NCBI RefSeq assembly: GCF_004310335.1
Contig: NZ_SIRS01000004.1
Span: 519,493-583,492 of the forward strand
Length of the DNA: 64,000 nt
Direction of reading: 5' to 3'
From: Hyunsoonleella pacifica
GTDB lineage: Bacteria > Bacteroidota > Bacteroidia > Flavobacteriales > Flavobacteriaceae
In this document: piece by piece, positions 15,222 through 23,780 of the stretch
Layout of the letters: each line of letters begins with the position of its first letter
How positions within the stretch are numbered: position 1 is the first letter of the stretch
The notes under the pieces: generated by a model
The model's input: only the letters and a program-made list of their open reading frames with translations
Told to the model about the DNA's origin: nothing
Databases searched by the model: none
Program-made: the position numbers and the translations under genes

Positions 15222-16097
15222 ATGTCTACTAATTCCCTAAAATGGGCTTATTTAATAGTACTTGCCATTATTTGGGGAAGTTCTTTTATTTTGATAAAAA
15301 AAGGGCTATTAGGTTTAACTCCAGTGCAATTAGGAGCAATTCGAATTATTTTTACTTCATTTTTTCTATTCATTTTTGGGTTTAAACGTGTAAAATCAAT
15401 AAAATTAAAAGAGTGGAAATGGGTAATCTTAACAGGGCTTTTAGGGACTTTTTTTCCAGCTTTTCTATTTGCTTTTGCAGAAACCGAAATTGATAGTTCC
15501 ATTGCTTCTATCTTAAATTCACTAGTCCCATTAAACACCATCATGTTAGGCTTTTTTGTATTTAATGTAAAATCTTCAAAACGACAAGTTGTAGGTGTTT
15601 TTATAGGCTTATTAGGTGCAATTCTTTTGGTATTGAATGGTGCTTCTATAAACCCAGATCAAAATTACCTTTATGTTGCATTTGTAATTATAGCAACATT
15701 TATGTATGCTGCTAGTTTAAATATTTTAAAACGGTATCTACAACACGTAAATGCACTTACAATTGCTGTTGGTAATTTTGCAGTTATCGTTTTACCTGCT
15801 ATAATTATCTTATTATGTTCTGGTTTTTTTAAGATGGAAGTATTATCTGCACCAACTTTAAAACCTGCATTGTTTTACATGGTTCTATTGTCTTTATTTG
15901 GTACTGCAATAGCTAAAGTCATGTTTAACAAATTGGTGCATATCTCCACACCTGTATTCGCTTCTTCCGTAGCATATTTAATGCCAATTGTTGCTGTTTT
16001 TTGGGGTATTTTGGATAACGAACGTTTTAGTTTTTTACAGGCCATTGCAACTCTAATTATTCTAATTGGTGTGTATTTAGCCCATAAACGCAAATAG
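15222..16097 (+). CDS. EamA-family transporter (drug/metabolite transporter superfamily)
   Basis: A 291-residue inner-membrane protein with ten hydrophobic segments in two EamA repeats (about 8-135 and 150-290). The first repeat starts LIVLAIIWGSSFILIKKGL and the second carries YLMPIVAVFWGILDNE, both typical. Members export amino acids, nucleotides or other small metabolites; the substrate cannot be read from the sequence. The length is normal. It is divergent from the HMA lipoprotein gene. Confidence 0.88.
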   Translation: MSTNSLKWAYLIVLAIIWGSSFILIKKGLLGLTPVQLGAIRIIFTSFFLFIFGFKRVKSIKLKEWKWVILTGLLGTFFPAFLFAFAETEIDSSIASILNSLVPLNTIMLGFFVFNVKSSKRQVVGVFIGLLGAILLVLNGASINPDQNYLYVAFVIIATFMYAASLNILKRYLQHVNALTIAVGNFAVIVLPAIIILLCSGFFKMEVLSAPTLKPALFYMVLLSLFGTAIAKVMFNKLVHISTPVFASSVAYLMPIVAVFWGILDNERFSFLQAIATLIILIGVYLAHKRK

Positions 16098-16259
16098 CAT
16101 TAAATATCAATTATTTCATTAAAAATTATTTAAAGTCATTTTTTTTTGCGAACTTTAAGTAATTTGAAAAGGTTAAATACACCCCCTCTATTTTGAACAG
16201 TAACATTCTATTATTACTGGTAAGTCACAATTTTAGAACAACTAAAAATTTAACTTTTT

Positions 16260-16712
16260 ATGAGAAATGCTATCCTTCCCATTCGTTTTGGTTTAGTAAC
16301 TAGTGCTGTTTTAATAGCTTACTTTTTAGTACTATCCCTTTTTAATAAGCATACAAACCCTGCTTTTAGTTTAATAAATGCAGCAATTACACTCTTTGGT
16401 ACTTACGAAGCTATAAAAATCACTAAACTACAATATCCTAATAATTTTTCTTATGGAGATGGCTTTAAAACAGGTGTAATTACTGGTGTGACAGCTACTA
16501 TAGTTTTTACATTATTTTTCTTGTTTTATACAACTGAAATCAATTCAGATTTTCTACCAACTTTATTAGAAAATATGAATTGGGGTTTTAAATCTCATAT
16601 TGGCTTGGTAGTGTTTGTAGTTGCTGTTATGGGCCTATCCACATCGTTAGTATCTTCGCTAACAGTAATGCAACTTTTTAAAAACAGTAATAATTACGTT
16701 GAAAACAAGTAA
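16260..16712 (+). CDS. DUF4199-type membrane protein
   Basis: A 150-residue protein with four hydrophobic segments (about 8-26, 34-48, 70-92 and 112-138). The segment YGDGFKTGVITG in the middle is characteristic of the DUF4199 family of Bacteroidota, which has no known function. It is followed within 10 bases by the rplU promoter but is probably transcribed separately. Length fits the family. Confidence 0.7.
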   Translation: MRNAILPIRFGLVTSAVLIAYFLVLSLFNKHTNPAFSLINAAITLFGTYEAIKITKLQYPNNFSYGDGFKTGVITGVTATIVFTLFFLFYTTEINSDFLPTLLENMNWGFKSHIGLVVFVVAVMGLSTSLVSSLTVMQLFKNSNNYVENK

Positions 16713-16716
16713 AACG

Positions 16717-16747
16717 TTTGTAGATTAATTAATTAGAATTATATTTG
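16717..16747 (+). promoter_or_regulatory. Bacteroidota sigma-A type promoter of rplU-rpmA
   Basis: TTTG at 16717-16720 and TATATTTG at 16740-16747 with 19 bases between them match both promoter elements and the usual spacing. The start of transcription would be about 16752, about 58 bases before rplU. Confidence 0.75.
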
Positions 16748-16752
16748 CACCC

Positions 16753-16777
16753 GCCTTAAACAAATTAAGGTGTTTTT
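16753..16777 (+). promoter_or_regulatory. Possible attenuator hairpin in the rplU leader
   Basis: GCCTTAA at 16753-16759 pairs with TTAAGGT at 16765-16771 (one G-U pair), with a five-base loop, and a run of five T follows. The hairpin would lie at the extreme 5' end of the mRNA. Such leaders are used for autogenous control by ribosomal proteins, including L21 leaders in other phyla. This is a proposal from structure only. Confidence 0.4.
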
Positions 16778-16809
16778 GTAATATAAATAATTAATATAAA
16801 CGTTACGCT

Positions 16810-17490
16810 ATGTACGCAATTGTAGAGATAGCAGGGCATCAATTTAAAGTTGAGAAAGACCAAAAAGTTTTTGTTAATCGTTTACAAACAGAAGAAGGTA
16901 AGAAAGTATCTTTCGACAACGTTCTTTTAATTGGAGATGGTAGCAATGTAACTGTAGGCGCCCCAGCTATAGGCGGAGCACAAGTAAGTGCAAAAGTCTT
17001 AAAACACCTTAAAGGAGATAAGGTAATAGTTTTCAAAAAGAAAAGAAGAAAAGGTTACCGTGTAAAAAATGGACACAGACAATCTTTAACTGAAATCGTA
17101 ATTGAAAGCATTGTAGCTTCTGGTGCTAAGCCTGCTAAAAAGGCTGCTCCAAAAAAAGAAGTTAAAAAAGCGGAGCCAAAAGTAGAAACAAAAGCTGCTG
17201 CACCTAAAGCAGAAGCTAAACCTAAAGCAGCTCCAAAAAAGGAAAAAGCAGATGATTTAAAGAAAATTGAAGGTATTGGTCCTAAAATCGCTTCAACATT
17301 AGTAGAAGCTGGTATCGCTACTTTTGCTGAATTAGCTAAGGCTAAGCCAGAAGCAATTTCAGAAATCATTGCAAACGTTCGTGGTAACCATGTTACTGAT
17401 ACTTGGCCTGCACAAGCTAAACTAGCTGCTGAAGGTAAGTGGGACGAACTAAAAAAATGGCAAGACGAATTAGACGGTGGTAAAGCGTAA
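16810..17490 (+). CDS. rplU: Ribosomal protein bL21 with C-terminal helix-hairpin-helix extension
   Basis: A 226-residue protein, twice the usual bL21 length of about 103. Residues 1-103 are a complete bL21 starting MYAIVEIAGHQFKVEKDQ, with the rRNA-binding KKKRRKGYRVKNGHRQ segment. Residues 104-147 form a Lys/Ala/Pro/Glu linker. Residues 148-226 contain DDLKKIEGIGPKIASTL, a helix-hairpin-helix motif like those of nucleic-acid-binding proteins, followed by DELKKWQDELDGG. The extension is shared by other flavobacteria as far as I know; its role is unclear. It forms the standard rplU-rpmA operon. Confidence 0.96.
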   Translation: MYAIVEIAGHQFKVEKDQKVFVNRLQTEEGKKVSFDNVLLIGDGSNVTVGAPAIGGAQVSAKVLKHLKGDKVIVFKKKRRKGYRVKNGHRQSLTEIVIESIVASGAKPAKKAAPKKEVKKAEPKVETKAAAPKAEAKPKAAPKKEKADDLKKIEGIGPKIASTLVEAGIATFAELAKAKPEAISEIIANVRGNHVTDTWPAQAKLAAEGKWDELKKWQDELDGGKA

Positions 17491-17527
17491 GCTTTCTATC
17501 AAGTTTAAAATATAAAATCGAAATAAA

Positions 17528-17788
17528 ATGGCACATAAAAAAGGAGTCGGAAGTTCGAAAAACGGTAGAGAATCAGAATCGAAACGCTTAGGTGTTAAGA
17601 TTTTTGGTGGTCAAGCAGCAATTGCTGGTAACATTATCGTAAGACAAAGAGGAAACACACACCATCCAGGTGAGAATGTATATTCTTCCAAAGATCATAC
17701 ATTACATGCTAAAGTTGATGGCATTGTAAAATTTACAAAGAAAAAAGACAACAAATCTTATGTTTCTATAGAGCCTTTTGAGGCTTAA
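17528..17788 (+). CDS. rpmA: Ribosomal protein bL27
   Basis: An 86-residue large-subunit protein whose N-terminal tail reaches the peptidyl-transferase centre. It begins [20 protein letters not shown] and contains the family signature [18 protein letters not shown]. There is no N-terminal pre-sequence of the kind removed by Prp in Firmicutes. It ends the rplU operon, followed by a strong terminator. Confidence 0.98.
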   Translation: MAHKKGVGSSKNGRESESKRLGVKIFGGQAAIAGNIIVRQRGNTHHPGENVYSSKDHTLHAKVDGIVKFTKKKDNKSYVSIEPFEA

Positions 17789-17811
17789 GAAACTATTCTT
17801 AAAAGTTTTTA

Positions 17812-17843
17812 AAACCCTTTCTGTGTACAGAAAGGGTTTTTTT
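17812..17843 (+). terminator. Rho-independent terminator of rplU-rpmA
   Basis: AAACCCTTTCTGT and its inverted copy (to 17838) form a near-perfect 13-base stem with a minimal loop, followed by T residues. It is 24 bases after the rpmA stop. Confidence 0.9.
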
Positions 17844-18005
17844 ATCTCAATATTTGAAATGTTTATTAAACTTTTAGTTAATGTTAACTCAATTTAAAAT
17901 TTATGTATTTTCTGTCTCACACATAACACAAGCTTAAAAATCAATTAAACTTATTCATAGTAGTCTTTTGTTATTTCGTTCGAATAACTAATCGACAATT
18001 TAATT

Positions 18006-20852
18006 ATGAAAAAGTACTACGTATTTTTATCCCTATCATTATTTTTTTCATTGCTTGGATTTGCTCAAAGTGTTAATATTCAAGGTACTATAACAGACCA
18101 AGAAGGTCTTGCTGTTCCATTTGCTAGTGTTATTATAGAATCTTTAAATAAAGGCACTATATCAGATGCAGATGGTAAATTTCTACTGGTTGACGTCCCA
18201 ACGGGAAGTCAAACTGTTAAAGTTATGTATCTAGGTTATTCTAATGCAGAAAAAGAGGTAGCTGTAGAAGAAGGCATAACTATATCTGTGACCATCACAT
18301 TAGAATCAAAATCTATTGAACTTCAAGATGTGGTTATTAATGGTTACAATAGCGGACAGGTTAAAGCTTTAAATGCACAGAAAAACAAACAAAACATCAC
18401 AAATGTAGTCTCTACAGATCAAATTGGTAAATTCCCAGATGCAAATATTGGTGACGCAGTAAAACGTATTCCTGGAATTACTATGCAAGTAGATCAGGGT
18501 GAAGCCCGTAACATTATTGTTCGTGGTTTGGCCCCTCAATTAAACTCTGTTACTTTAAACGGAAGCCGTATTCCTTCAGCTGAAGGAGACAACAGAAATA
18601 TTCAAATGGATCTCATCCCTGCGGATATGATTCAACTTATCGAGGTAAATAAAGCTGTAACTCCTGATATGGATGGAGATGCGCTTGGTGGCTCCGTTAA
18701 CTTAGTAACCAGAACATCCCCAAACGGATTTAGAGTTGCTGCTACAGCAGGTTCTGGTGTTAATTTTATTACCAATAGACGTATAGTTAACGGTTCTTTC
18801 TTAATTGGGGACAGAACTGACGATGGAAAGTTTGGCTTTATGTTAGCAGCTTCAATCAATGATACTGATTTTGGTTCCGATAATGTCGAAGCCGAATGGG
18901 TAAATGAAGCTGAAAGTCCATTATCTGGAGAGGATATAGATGTTGATCCTTTTGTAGAAGAATCAGATATTAGAACATATTTAGTGCAACGTATCAGAAG
19001 AAGTTTCTCTGCTAATCTTGATTATACTTTTAACCCTAACAATAAGTTGTACTTAAAAACCATGTACAATTGGAGAGACGATAGAGAAAATCGTTATAGA
19101 TTACGCTACCGTTCTATAGAGCCTATTTTTGAAGAAGGCACAGAAAACATAACGGGCTTTCAAGGCGAAATAAGAAGACAAACTAAAGGTGGTATCGATA
19201 ATGACAGAAACCAAAATACACGTTTGGAAGACCAGCGCATGCAAAACTACTCTTTAGGGGGAGAACATTTAATTGGAAAGATGAAATTCGATTGGATGGG
19301 ATCTTACGCAAGTGCTTCTGAGGAACGTTTAAATGAGCGTTATATTGAATATGAATTGGAAGAAACTGCAGATGGTAACCCTATACCTTTTTCAGCAGAT
19401 TTTTCAAATACAAGATTTCCTGTAATTGTACCAGCTAATCCCAGTGATGCTATTCTTAGTAGATACAGCTTAAATGAAATAACAGAAGAAAATCAATTTA
19501 CTGAAGAAAAAGATTGGAACTTCTTTGCTAACTTACAAATACCTTTAAGCCTTGTAAATGAGCAAGAAGGATTTATAAAAGTTGGGGGACGATTAAGATT
19601 TAAGGAAAAAAACAGGGATAATAACTTTTTCGAATTTTCGCCAGAATCCAGCATTTTTAATAATATGTCGCAATTGCCACTTGTCGATCAAACTAATGAC
19701 GACTTTTTAGCTGGCAGTCAATATGTTGCTGGACCTTATGTAGATCCTGAATATTTAGGAACCTTAGATTTGCAAAATTCAGACTTGTTTGAGAGTGAAT
19801 CCATAGTAGACGAATTTTTATCAGGCAATTATCTGGTAAAAGAAGATGTATATGCTGGTTACGCCATGATTAATCAACAGGTATCTGATAAACTATCAAT
19901 TTTAGCCGGTATTCGTCTAGAGAATAGTGAAATTGAAACCACTGGAAACTTAGTTGTTTTTGATGAAGATGGAGATTTCGATCCTAACGCCTCTGGTGAG
20001 ATTAAAGACGATAACTCTTATATTAACATTTTACCCGGTATACATTTTAAATATAATATTACTGATAATACCGTATTACGCTTTGCTTGGACAAACACAC
20101 TAGCTAGACCCAACTATATTGATTTAGTACCGTTTAGAAATGTAGTTAGAGAGGATGAAGAGGTAAGCATTGGTAACCCAGAGTTAAGCGCTACAAAATC
20201 TATGAACTTCGATTTGATGGCAGAACATTACTTTAAAAGCGTGGGATTAATCTCTGGTGGAATTTTTCATAAGAATATTGAGGACTTCATTTATACATCA
20301 CAGTTTACAGATAGCTCAACTGGGTTTGATGCATTCCAACCGCAAAATGGAGACGATGCCACTATTACAGGTATAGAAGTTTCTTTTCAACGTCAGTTAG
20401 ACTTCTTACCTGGGTTTGCTAAAAATTTCAGCATTTTCTTAAACTACACCTATTTAACATCAAGTGCAGACGGCATTAGAAACGAAGATGGTGATGAACG
20501 TACAGATCTGGATTTACCTGGAACAGCACCAAACATGTTTAACGGCTCTATTTCTTATGGAGGAAAACGATTAAACTTAAGGCTATCTGCAAACTTCTCT
20601 GATGCTTACATAGATGAAATTGGAGGAAATGCTTTTGAAGATCGTTACTACGACGAGCAATTCTTCTTGGATTTTAATGCTTCTTATGCTTTTAATGACA
20701 ATTTACGTTTATATGTAGATTTGAATAATATTACAGATCAACCTCTACGATACTTCCAAGGTGTTAAGAGCAGAACCATGCAAATGGAATATTATAGTCA
20801 AAGATTATCCATTGGTTTAAAGTACGATTTATTCAAAAGAAAGAACAAGTAA
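18006..20852 (+). CDS. TonB-dependent receptor paired with a phytase
   Basis: A 948-residue outer-membrane receptor. Signal peptide about 1-20 (SLLGFAQ), then a carboxypeptidase-D-like regulatory beta domain (about 22-105, GTITDQEGLAVPFASV), plug domain (about 120-235, with DAVKRIPGITMQVDQGEAR and IVRGLAPQLNSVTLNG), and a long beta barrel to the end. It is not a SusC, since no SusD follows. The stop is three bases from a beta-propeller phytase gene, so its ligand is probably phytate, lower inositol phosphates or a breakdown product. Linked TonB receptor-phytase genes are known elsewhere. A partial inverted repeat, GTTATT...AATAAC, lies upstream at 17970-17988. Confidence 0.92.
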   Translation: MKKYYVFLSLSLFFSLLGFAQSVNIQGTITDQEGLAVPFASVIIESLNKGTISDADGKFLLVDVPTGSQTVKVMYLGYSNAEKEVAVEEGITISVTITLESKSIELQDVVINGYNSGQVKALNAQKNKQNITNVVSTDQIGKFPDANIGDAVKRIPGITMQVDQGEARNIIVRGLAPQLNSVTLNGSRIPSAEGDNRNIQMDLIPADMIQLIEVNKAVTPDMDGDALGGSVNLVTRTSPNGFRVAATAGSGVNFITNRRIVNGSFLIGDRTDDGKFGFMLAASINDTDFGSDNVEAEWVNEAESPLSGEDIDVDPFVEESDIRTYLVQRIRRSFSANLDYTFNPNNKLYLKTMYNWRDDRENRYRLRYRSIEPIFEEGTENITGFQGEIRRQTKGGIDNDRNQNTRLEDQRMQNYSLGGEHLIGKMKFDWMGSYASASEERLNERYIEYELEETADGNPIPFSADFSNTRFPVIVPANPSDAILSRYSLNEITEENQFTEEKDWNFFANLQIPLSLVNEQEGFIKVGGRLRFKEKNRDNNFFEFSPESSIFNNMSQLPLVDQTNDDFLAGSQYVAGPYVDPEYLGTLDLQNSDLFESESIVDEFLSGNYLVKEDVYAGYAMINQQVSDKLSILAGIRLENSEIETTGNLVVFDEDGDFDPNASGEIKDDNSYINILPGIHFKYNITDNTVLRFAWTNTLARPNYIDLVPFRNVVREDEEVSIGNPELSATKSMNFDLMAEHYFKSVGLISGGIFHKNIEDFIYTSQFTDSSTGFDAFQPQNGDDATITGIEVSFQRQLDFLPGFAKNFSIFLNYTYLTSSADGIRNEDGDERTDLDLPGTAPNMFNGSISYGGKRLNLRLSANFSDAYIDEIGGNAFEDRYYDEQFFLDFNASYAFNDNLRLYVDLNNITDQPLRYFQGVKSRTMQMEYYSQRLSIGLKYDLFKRKNK

Positions 20853-20855
20853 TAT

Positions 20856-21863
20856 ATGCAAAAATACATCATAATTATAGCTGGATTACTGCTGGTATCA
20901 TGTGCGAAAACGTTGCCTGTTGTTGCCCCTGATGTAATAACAGAAAAGACTTTACATGATACTGATGATCCTGCTATATGGATAAACCCAAACGATACTT
21001 CAAAAAGTATAGTTTTTGGTACAGACAAAAACACAGAAGGAGCAATTTATGCCTTTAATTTAAAAGGGGAAATTATTGAAGAAAAAACCATAAGAGGTTT
21101 GAAACGCCCCAATAATATTGATCTGGAATATGGATTTAAACTGAATGATTCCACCGAAGTAGATATTATTGTATTTACAGAAAGAGAGCGTCAGCAAATT
21201 AGATTGTTTTCTGTACCTGACATGAAACCTCTAGATAGCGGTGGCTTTAAAGTATTTGAAGATGCCAAACTACCCGAACACAACTTACCTATGGGTATAG
21301 CACTCTATAAGTCTCCAGAAACAAAAAAGGTTTATGCAATAGTAGGACGAAAAACCGGTCCTAATCATGGATATTTATACCAATATGAGCTTATCTCGGA
21401 TAGTCTTGGCATTAAAGTAGAACTAGTGCGACAGTTTGGCGAGTTTAGTGGTAAAAAAGAAATAGAAGCCATTGCAGTAGATGATAAAAAAGGTATTGTT
21501 TACTATTCTGATGAAGGTCACTGCATCAGGAAATACTATGCCGAACCTTCAAAAACCGTTAATGAAATTTACTGTTTTGGAGGAGAATACTTTAAAGAAG
21601 ATATTGAAGGTATCGCCATTGCAGATTATGGTAATAGAGCATTCTTAATTGTTTCTAATCAACAAGCACATACTTTTAATATATTTGATGCTAAAACCAA
21701 TGCTTTTATTAAGGAAATTAATCTCGGCACTATTGAAACCGATGGTTGTGATGTAACTACAATTGCCTTGGGAGAAACCTTCCCAAATGGCTTATTTATA
21801 AGTATGAATAATGAAAAGAACTTTTACTTTCATGATTTAGCAAAACTTGAGCTAATGGAATAA
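20856..21863 (+). CDS. Beta-propeller phytase, lipoprotein
   Basis: A 335-residue lipoprotein (lipobox VSCA, Cys 16). It carries the beta-propeller phytase signatures DTDDPAIWINP near residue 40, a GTDK segment near residue 61, RPNNIDLEYGF near 87, IEAIAV and IEGIAIADYG further on, and DGCDVTTIAL near 300. The family is Ca-dependent and releases phosphate from phytate (3-phytase). As a lipoprotein it probably sits at the outer membrane beside its TonB receptor partner, which would import the products. The three-base spacing shows a single transcript, with a terminator 30 bases after the stop. Confidence 0.93.
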   Translation: MQKYIIIIAGLLLVSCAKTLPVVAPDVITEKTLHDTDDPAIWINPNDTSKSIVFGTDKNTEGAIYAFNLKGEIIEEKTIRGLKRPNNIDLEYGFKLNDSTEVDIIVFTERERQQIRLFSVPDMKPLDSGGFKVFEDAKLPEHNLPMGIALYKSPETKKVYAIVGRKTGPNHGYLYQYELISDSLGIKVELVRQFGEFSGKKEIEAIAVDDKKGIVYYSDEGHCIRKYYAEPSKTVNEIYCFGGEYFKEDIEGIAIADYGNRAFLIVSNQQAHTFNIFDAKTNAFIKEINLGTIETDGCDVTTIALGETFPNGLFISMNNEKNFYFHDLAKLELME

Positions 21864-21888
21864 ATTCAACTTTTTTATAAGTATTAGT

Positions 21889-21921
21889 TTACCCTTTCTT
21901 TAATTTAGAAAGGGTTTTTTA
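21889..21921 (+). terminator. Rho-independent terminator of the TonB receptor-phytase operon
   Basis: ACCCTTTCT at 21891-21899 is an exact complement of AGAAAGGGT at 21907-21915, followed by six T. It overlaps the stop codon of the convergent DUF1569 gene. Confidence 0.85.
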
Positions 21922-22389
21922 TTTTAATATGTCCCCTATAATTTTTAAATGATGATGCGTATGTAATCTTAAAAACCTGAGTGTTTGTTTTTTAGACAAT
22001 GTACCAAAAATAAAATGTTTAAAATGATGCGCTTCATCTAGAGTACCGATACCATCTAGGAGACGTTTTGCTGTATGTAATTGTTTTTCTAAATCTTTCT
22101 CTAAAATAGTATTGGGTGGCACTACTATTTTTGGCGATTTTGCATTTCCTCTAGGAATATAGTTTAAACTAAAAAGAATAATGCGGCTTAAGTTGAAATT
22201 ACGTTTGTAATGTTTTGGATTAGAATTAGCCATAGTGTTAAAAACGCCATTAATAACTTTCAAACTATGGTCTAATTGCCATCCTACAGAAACTTTAGAA
22301 ACTGAAGTGTTTACAGCTCTAAAATGAGGCATAAAAGCTTCAATTTGTGATAACTGTACCCGTAATTTTTTAATATTTGTGTTTGGCAT
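21919..22389 (-). CDS. DUF1569-type protein of the DinB fold
   Basis: A 156-residue soluble protein with the look of a DinB/YfiT four-helix bundle. Spaced His residues could bind a metal: WQLDHSLKV near 58-66, AHHFKHFIFGTLS near 120-132, and HTHHHLKII near 144-152. The last two segments are typical of DUF1569. No enzymatic activity is established for the group. It is convergent with the phytase operon and lies alone on its strand. Confidence 0.65.
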   Translation of the reverse strand: MPNTNIKKLRVQLSQIEAFMPHFRAVNTSVSKVSVGWQLDHSLKVINGVFNTMANSNPKHYKRNFNLSRIILFSLNYIPRGNAKSPKIVVPPNTILEKDLEKQLHTAKRLLDGIGTLDEAHHFKHFIFGTLSKKQTLRFLRLHTHHHLKIIGDILK

Positions 22390-22478
22390 ACCTAAATGTA
22401 AGCATATAATTCCAAAATATTTTAGTAACTTTAAGGTATTGCATTTGTAATCTTAGAGATGTTTTACCTTAAAAATTA

Positions 22479-22754
22479 ATGCTTATGCTTCCCTTTAGAT
22501 CAGAAATTAGAAACTCCCCAACGCAACCTACGATTAAAATTTTTCTTGGTGACGAATCGTTAGACACTAGAATAAAAAAACATTTAGAGCATTTTAACGA
22601 AGTAGATACTGTTGAAATTAGAAAAAGTGTAGAACGCAACCGAGTTGGAGAACATTTAACAGTATTCTTTAAAGATAATGTGGATGTGTGCAGAATGAAA
22701 ACATCTATCGATTCTAGTTTGTGGTGGTATTTTGAAGAAGATTTAGTGGAATAA
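22479..22754 (+). CDS. Small conserved-type hypothetical protein
   Basis: I do not recognise this 91-residue protein. It has no signal peptide, membrane segment or cysteine pair (one Cys). It has alternating charged and hydrophobic residues (TIKIFLGDESLDTRIKKHLE, then VDTVEIRKSVERNRVGEHL) and an aromatic end, SSLWWYFEEDLVE. An internal ATG at 22485 is an alternative start. It is divergent from the DUF1569 gene. Coding is supported by composition and by an undisturbed frame; the function is unknown. Confidence 0.5.
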   Translation: MLMLPFRSEIRNSPTQPTIKIFLGDESLDTRIKKHLEHFNEVDTVEIRKSVERNRVGEHLTVFFKDNVDVCRMKTSIDSSLWWYFEEDLVE

Positions 22755-22851
22755 AGAATTTCTTGAAACCAACCATCCCCAGGGCAAGCCGTAGGAGTAT
22801 TTCACTGGTTTCATTTTGCCTTTAAGCCAAAAATCGAAATTCTGTATTTTA

Positions 22852-22872
22852 GATTCCCGTATTCACGGGAAT
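22852..22872. repeat. Palindromic intergenic repeat (related to the one near 5866)
   Basis: ATTCCCGT at 22853-22860 is an exact inverted copy of ACGGGAAT at 22865-22872 with a four-base loop, followed by GACA. The form matches the hairpin + AATGACA unit at 5862-5886, with the inner bases changed on both sides together. Confidence 0.6.
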
Positions 22873-22889
22873 GACAATTTCAACTGAAA

Positions 22890-22910
22890 CCCCGATGCAA
22901 GCATACGGGG
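22890..22910. repeat. GC-rich hairpin, second palindromic element
   Basis: CCCCGATGC pairs with GCAT-CGGGG across a two-base loop, with one extra A in the right arm. It lies 18 bases from the preceding repeat, in the space before the NlpC/P60-like gene. It could end transcription of the 91-residue gene, but only a short T run follows. Confidence 0.55.
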
Positions 22911-23030
22911 AATTCCTTTTGATTAAAATATAAATTTTCACTTTTAACAATATAGTACAAAGCGTTTGAGTTATAGTTATAAACCAAACGCTTTTCTATT
23001 ATCAAAGTATTACCTCTTATAATCATCTTT

Positions 23031-23780
23031 ATGCTATGCTTTGGATGCAAACATTCTAAAGAAAGCTCTCCTACTATAGCTAAAAGCAATATTGTAAAAG
23101 TTAAAATCATTAAAGAAAGTCATCCTGTAATAGATAGTTTGAAATTAAATATCAATTACAAAAAAAGAGGTAATTACAATACCTTAAAAACACACATTCT
23201 AAAAAAAAGAACCCATTTTAAAATACTTTACAGCATCGATTCCACAAAAGCTATAGATAGTGCTTCTCATTTTATATATGATCAACTTATAAATAACATA
23301 GTACCTCATTGGTATGGGACTTCTTGGGATTTTAATGGACATACCAATATTCCTAATGTAGGCGATATAGCTTGCGGTTATTTTGTATCAACAACCCTAA
23401 AACACTTAGGTTTTAATATAAATAGATATAAAATGGCACAGCAAGCAGGTTTAATTGAAGCACAAGCTCTACAAGCTAAAGATAAACTAAAGCTATTTTC
23501 AAATGTATCCTTTGAAGTTTTAAAACAAAAATTGAACACTACATATACCAATGGTATTTATTTTGTAGGATTAGATAATCATGTGGGGTATATTTTATTA
23601 AAAGACAAAGAACTTTATTTTTTACATTCAAGCTATTATGATGATAAAGTGATGATTGAATTGGCAGAAACATCGCCATGTTTTAATTCTAATTTTTATG
23701 TGTTTGCTGAAATAACTACAAATAACACTTTAGTAAAAAAGTGGATTTTAAATGAAAAACTAGTAATACCTACTTCCTGA
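23031..23780 (+). CDS. Probable NlpC/P60-like cysteine peptidase, lipoprotein
   Basis: A 249-residue protein with a papain-like layout: WYGTSWDFNGHTN then IACGYFVSTTLKHLG (nucleophile Cys 115) and DNHVGYILL (His 184) followed by LHSSYY. This resembles NlpC/P60 or CHAP peptidoglycan hydrolases, though the exact family is not recognised. The ATG gives MLCFGCKHSK, a lipobox-like end without a signal peptide. In-frame upstream codons to 22998 encode IIKVLPLIIIF, which would complete a lipoprotein signal if an ATT at 22998 is used; the frame is open from just after a stop at 22980-22982. The stop overlaps the next start (TGATG). Confidence 0.65.
   Translation: MLCFGCKHSKESSPTIAKSNIVKVKIIKESHPVIDSLKLNINYKKRGNYNTLKTHILKKRTHFKILYSIDSTKAIDSASHFIYDQLINNIVPHWYGTSWDFNGHTNIPNVGDIACGYFVSTTLKHLGFNINRYKMAQQAGLIEAQALQAKDKLKLFSNVSFEVLKQKLNTTYTNGIYFVGLDNHVGYILLKDKELYFLHSSYYDDKVMIELAETSPCFNSNFYVFAEITTNNTLVKKWILNEKLVIPTS

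Noticed and set aside
18006..21863. Reading the TonB receptor gene as part of a polysaccharide utilisation locus (SusC)
   Set aside because: No SusD gene or glycoside hydrolase is present; the partner is a phytase.
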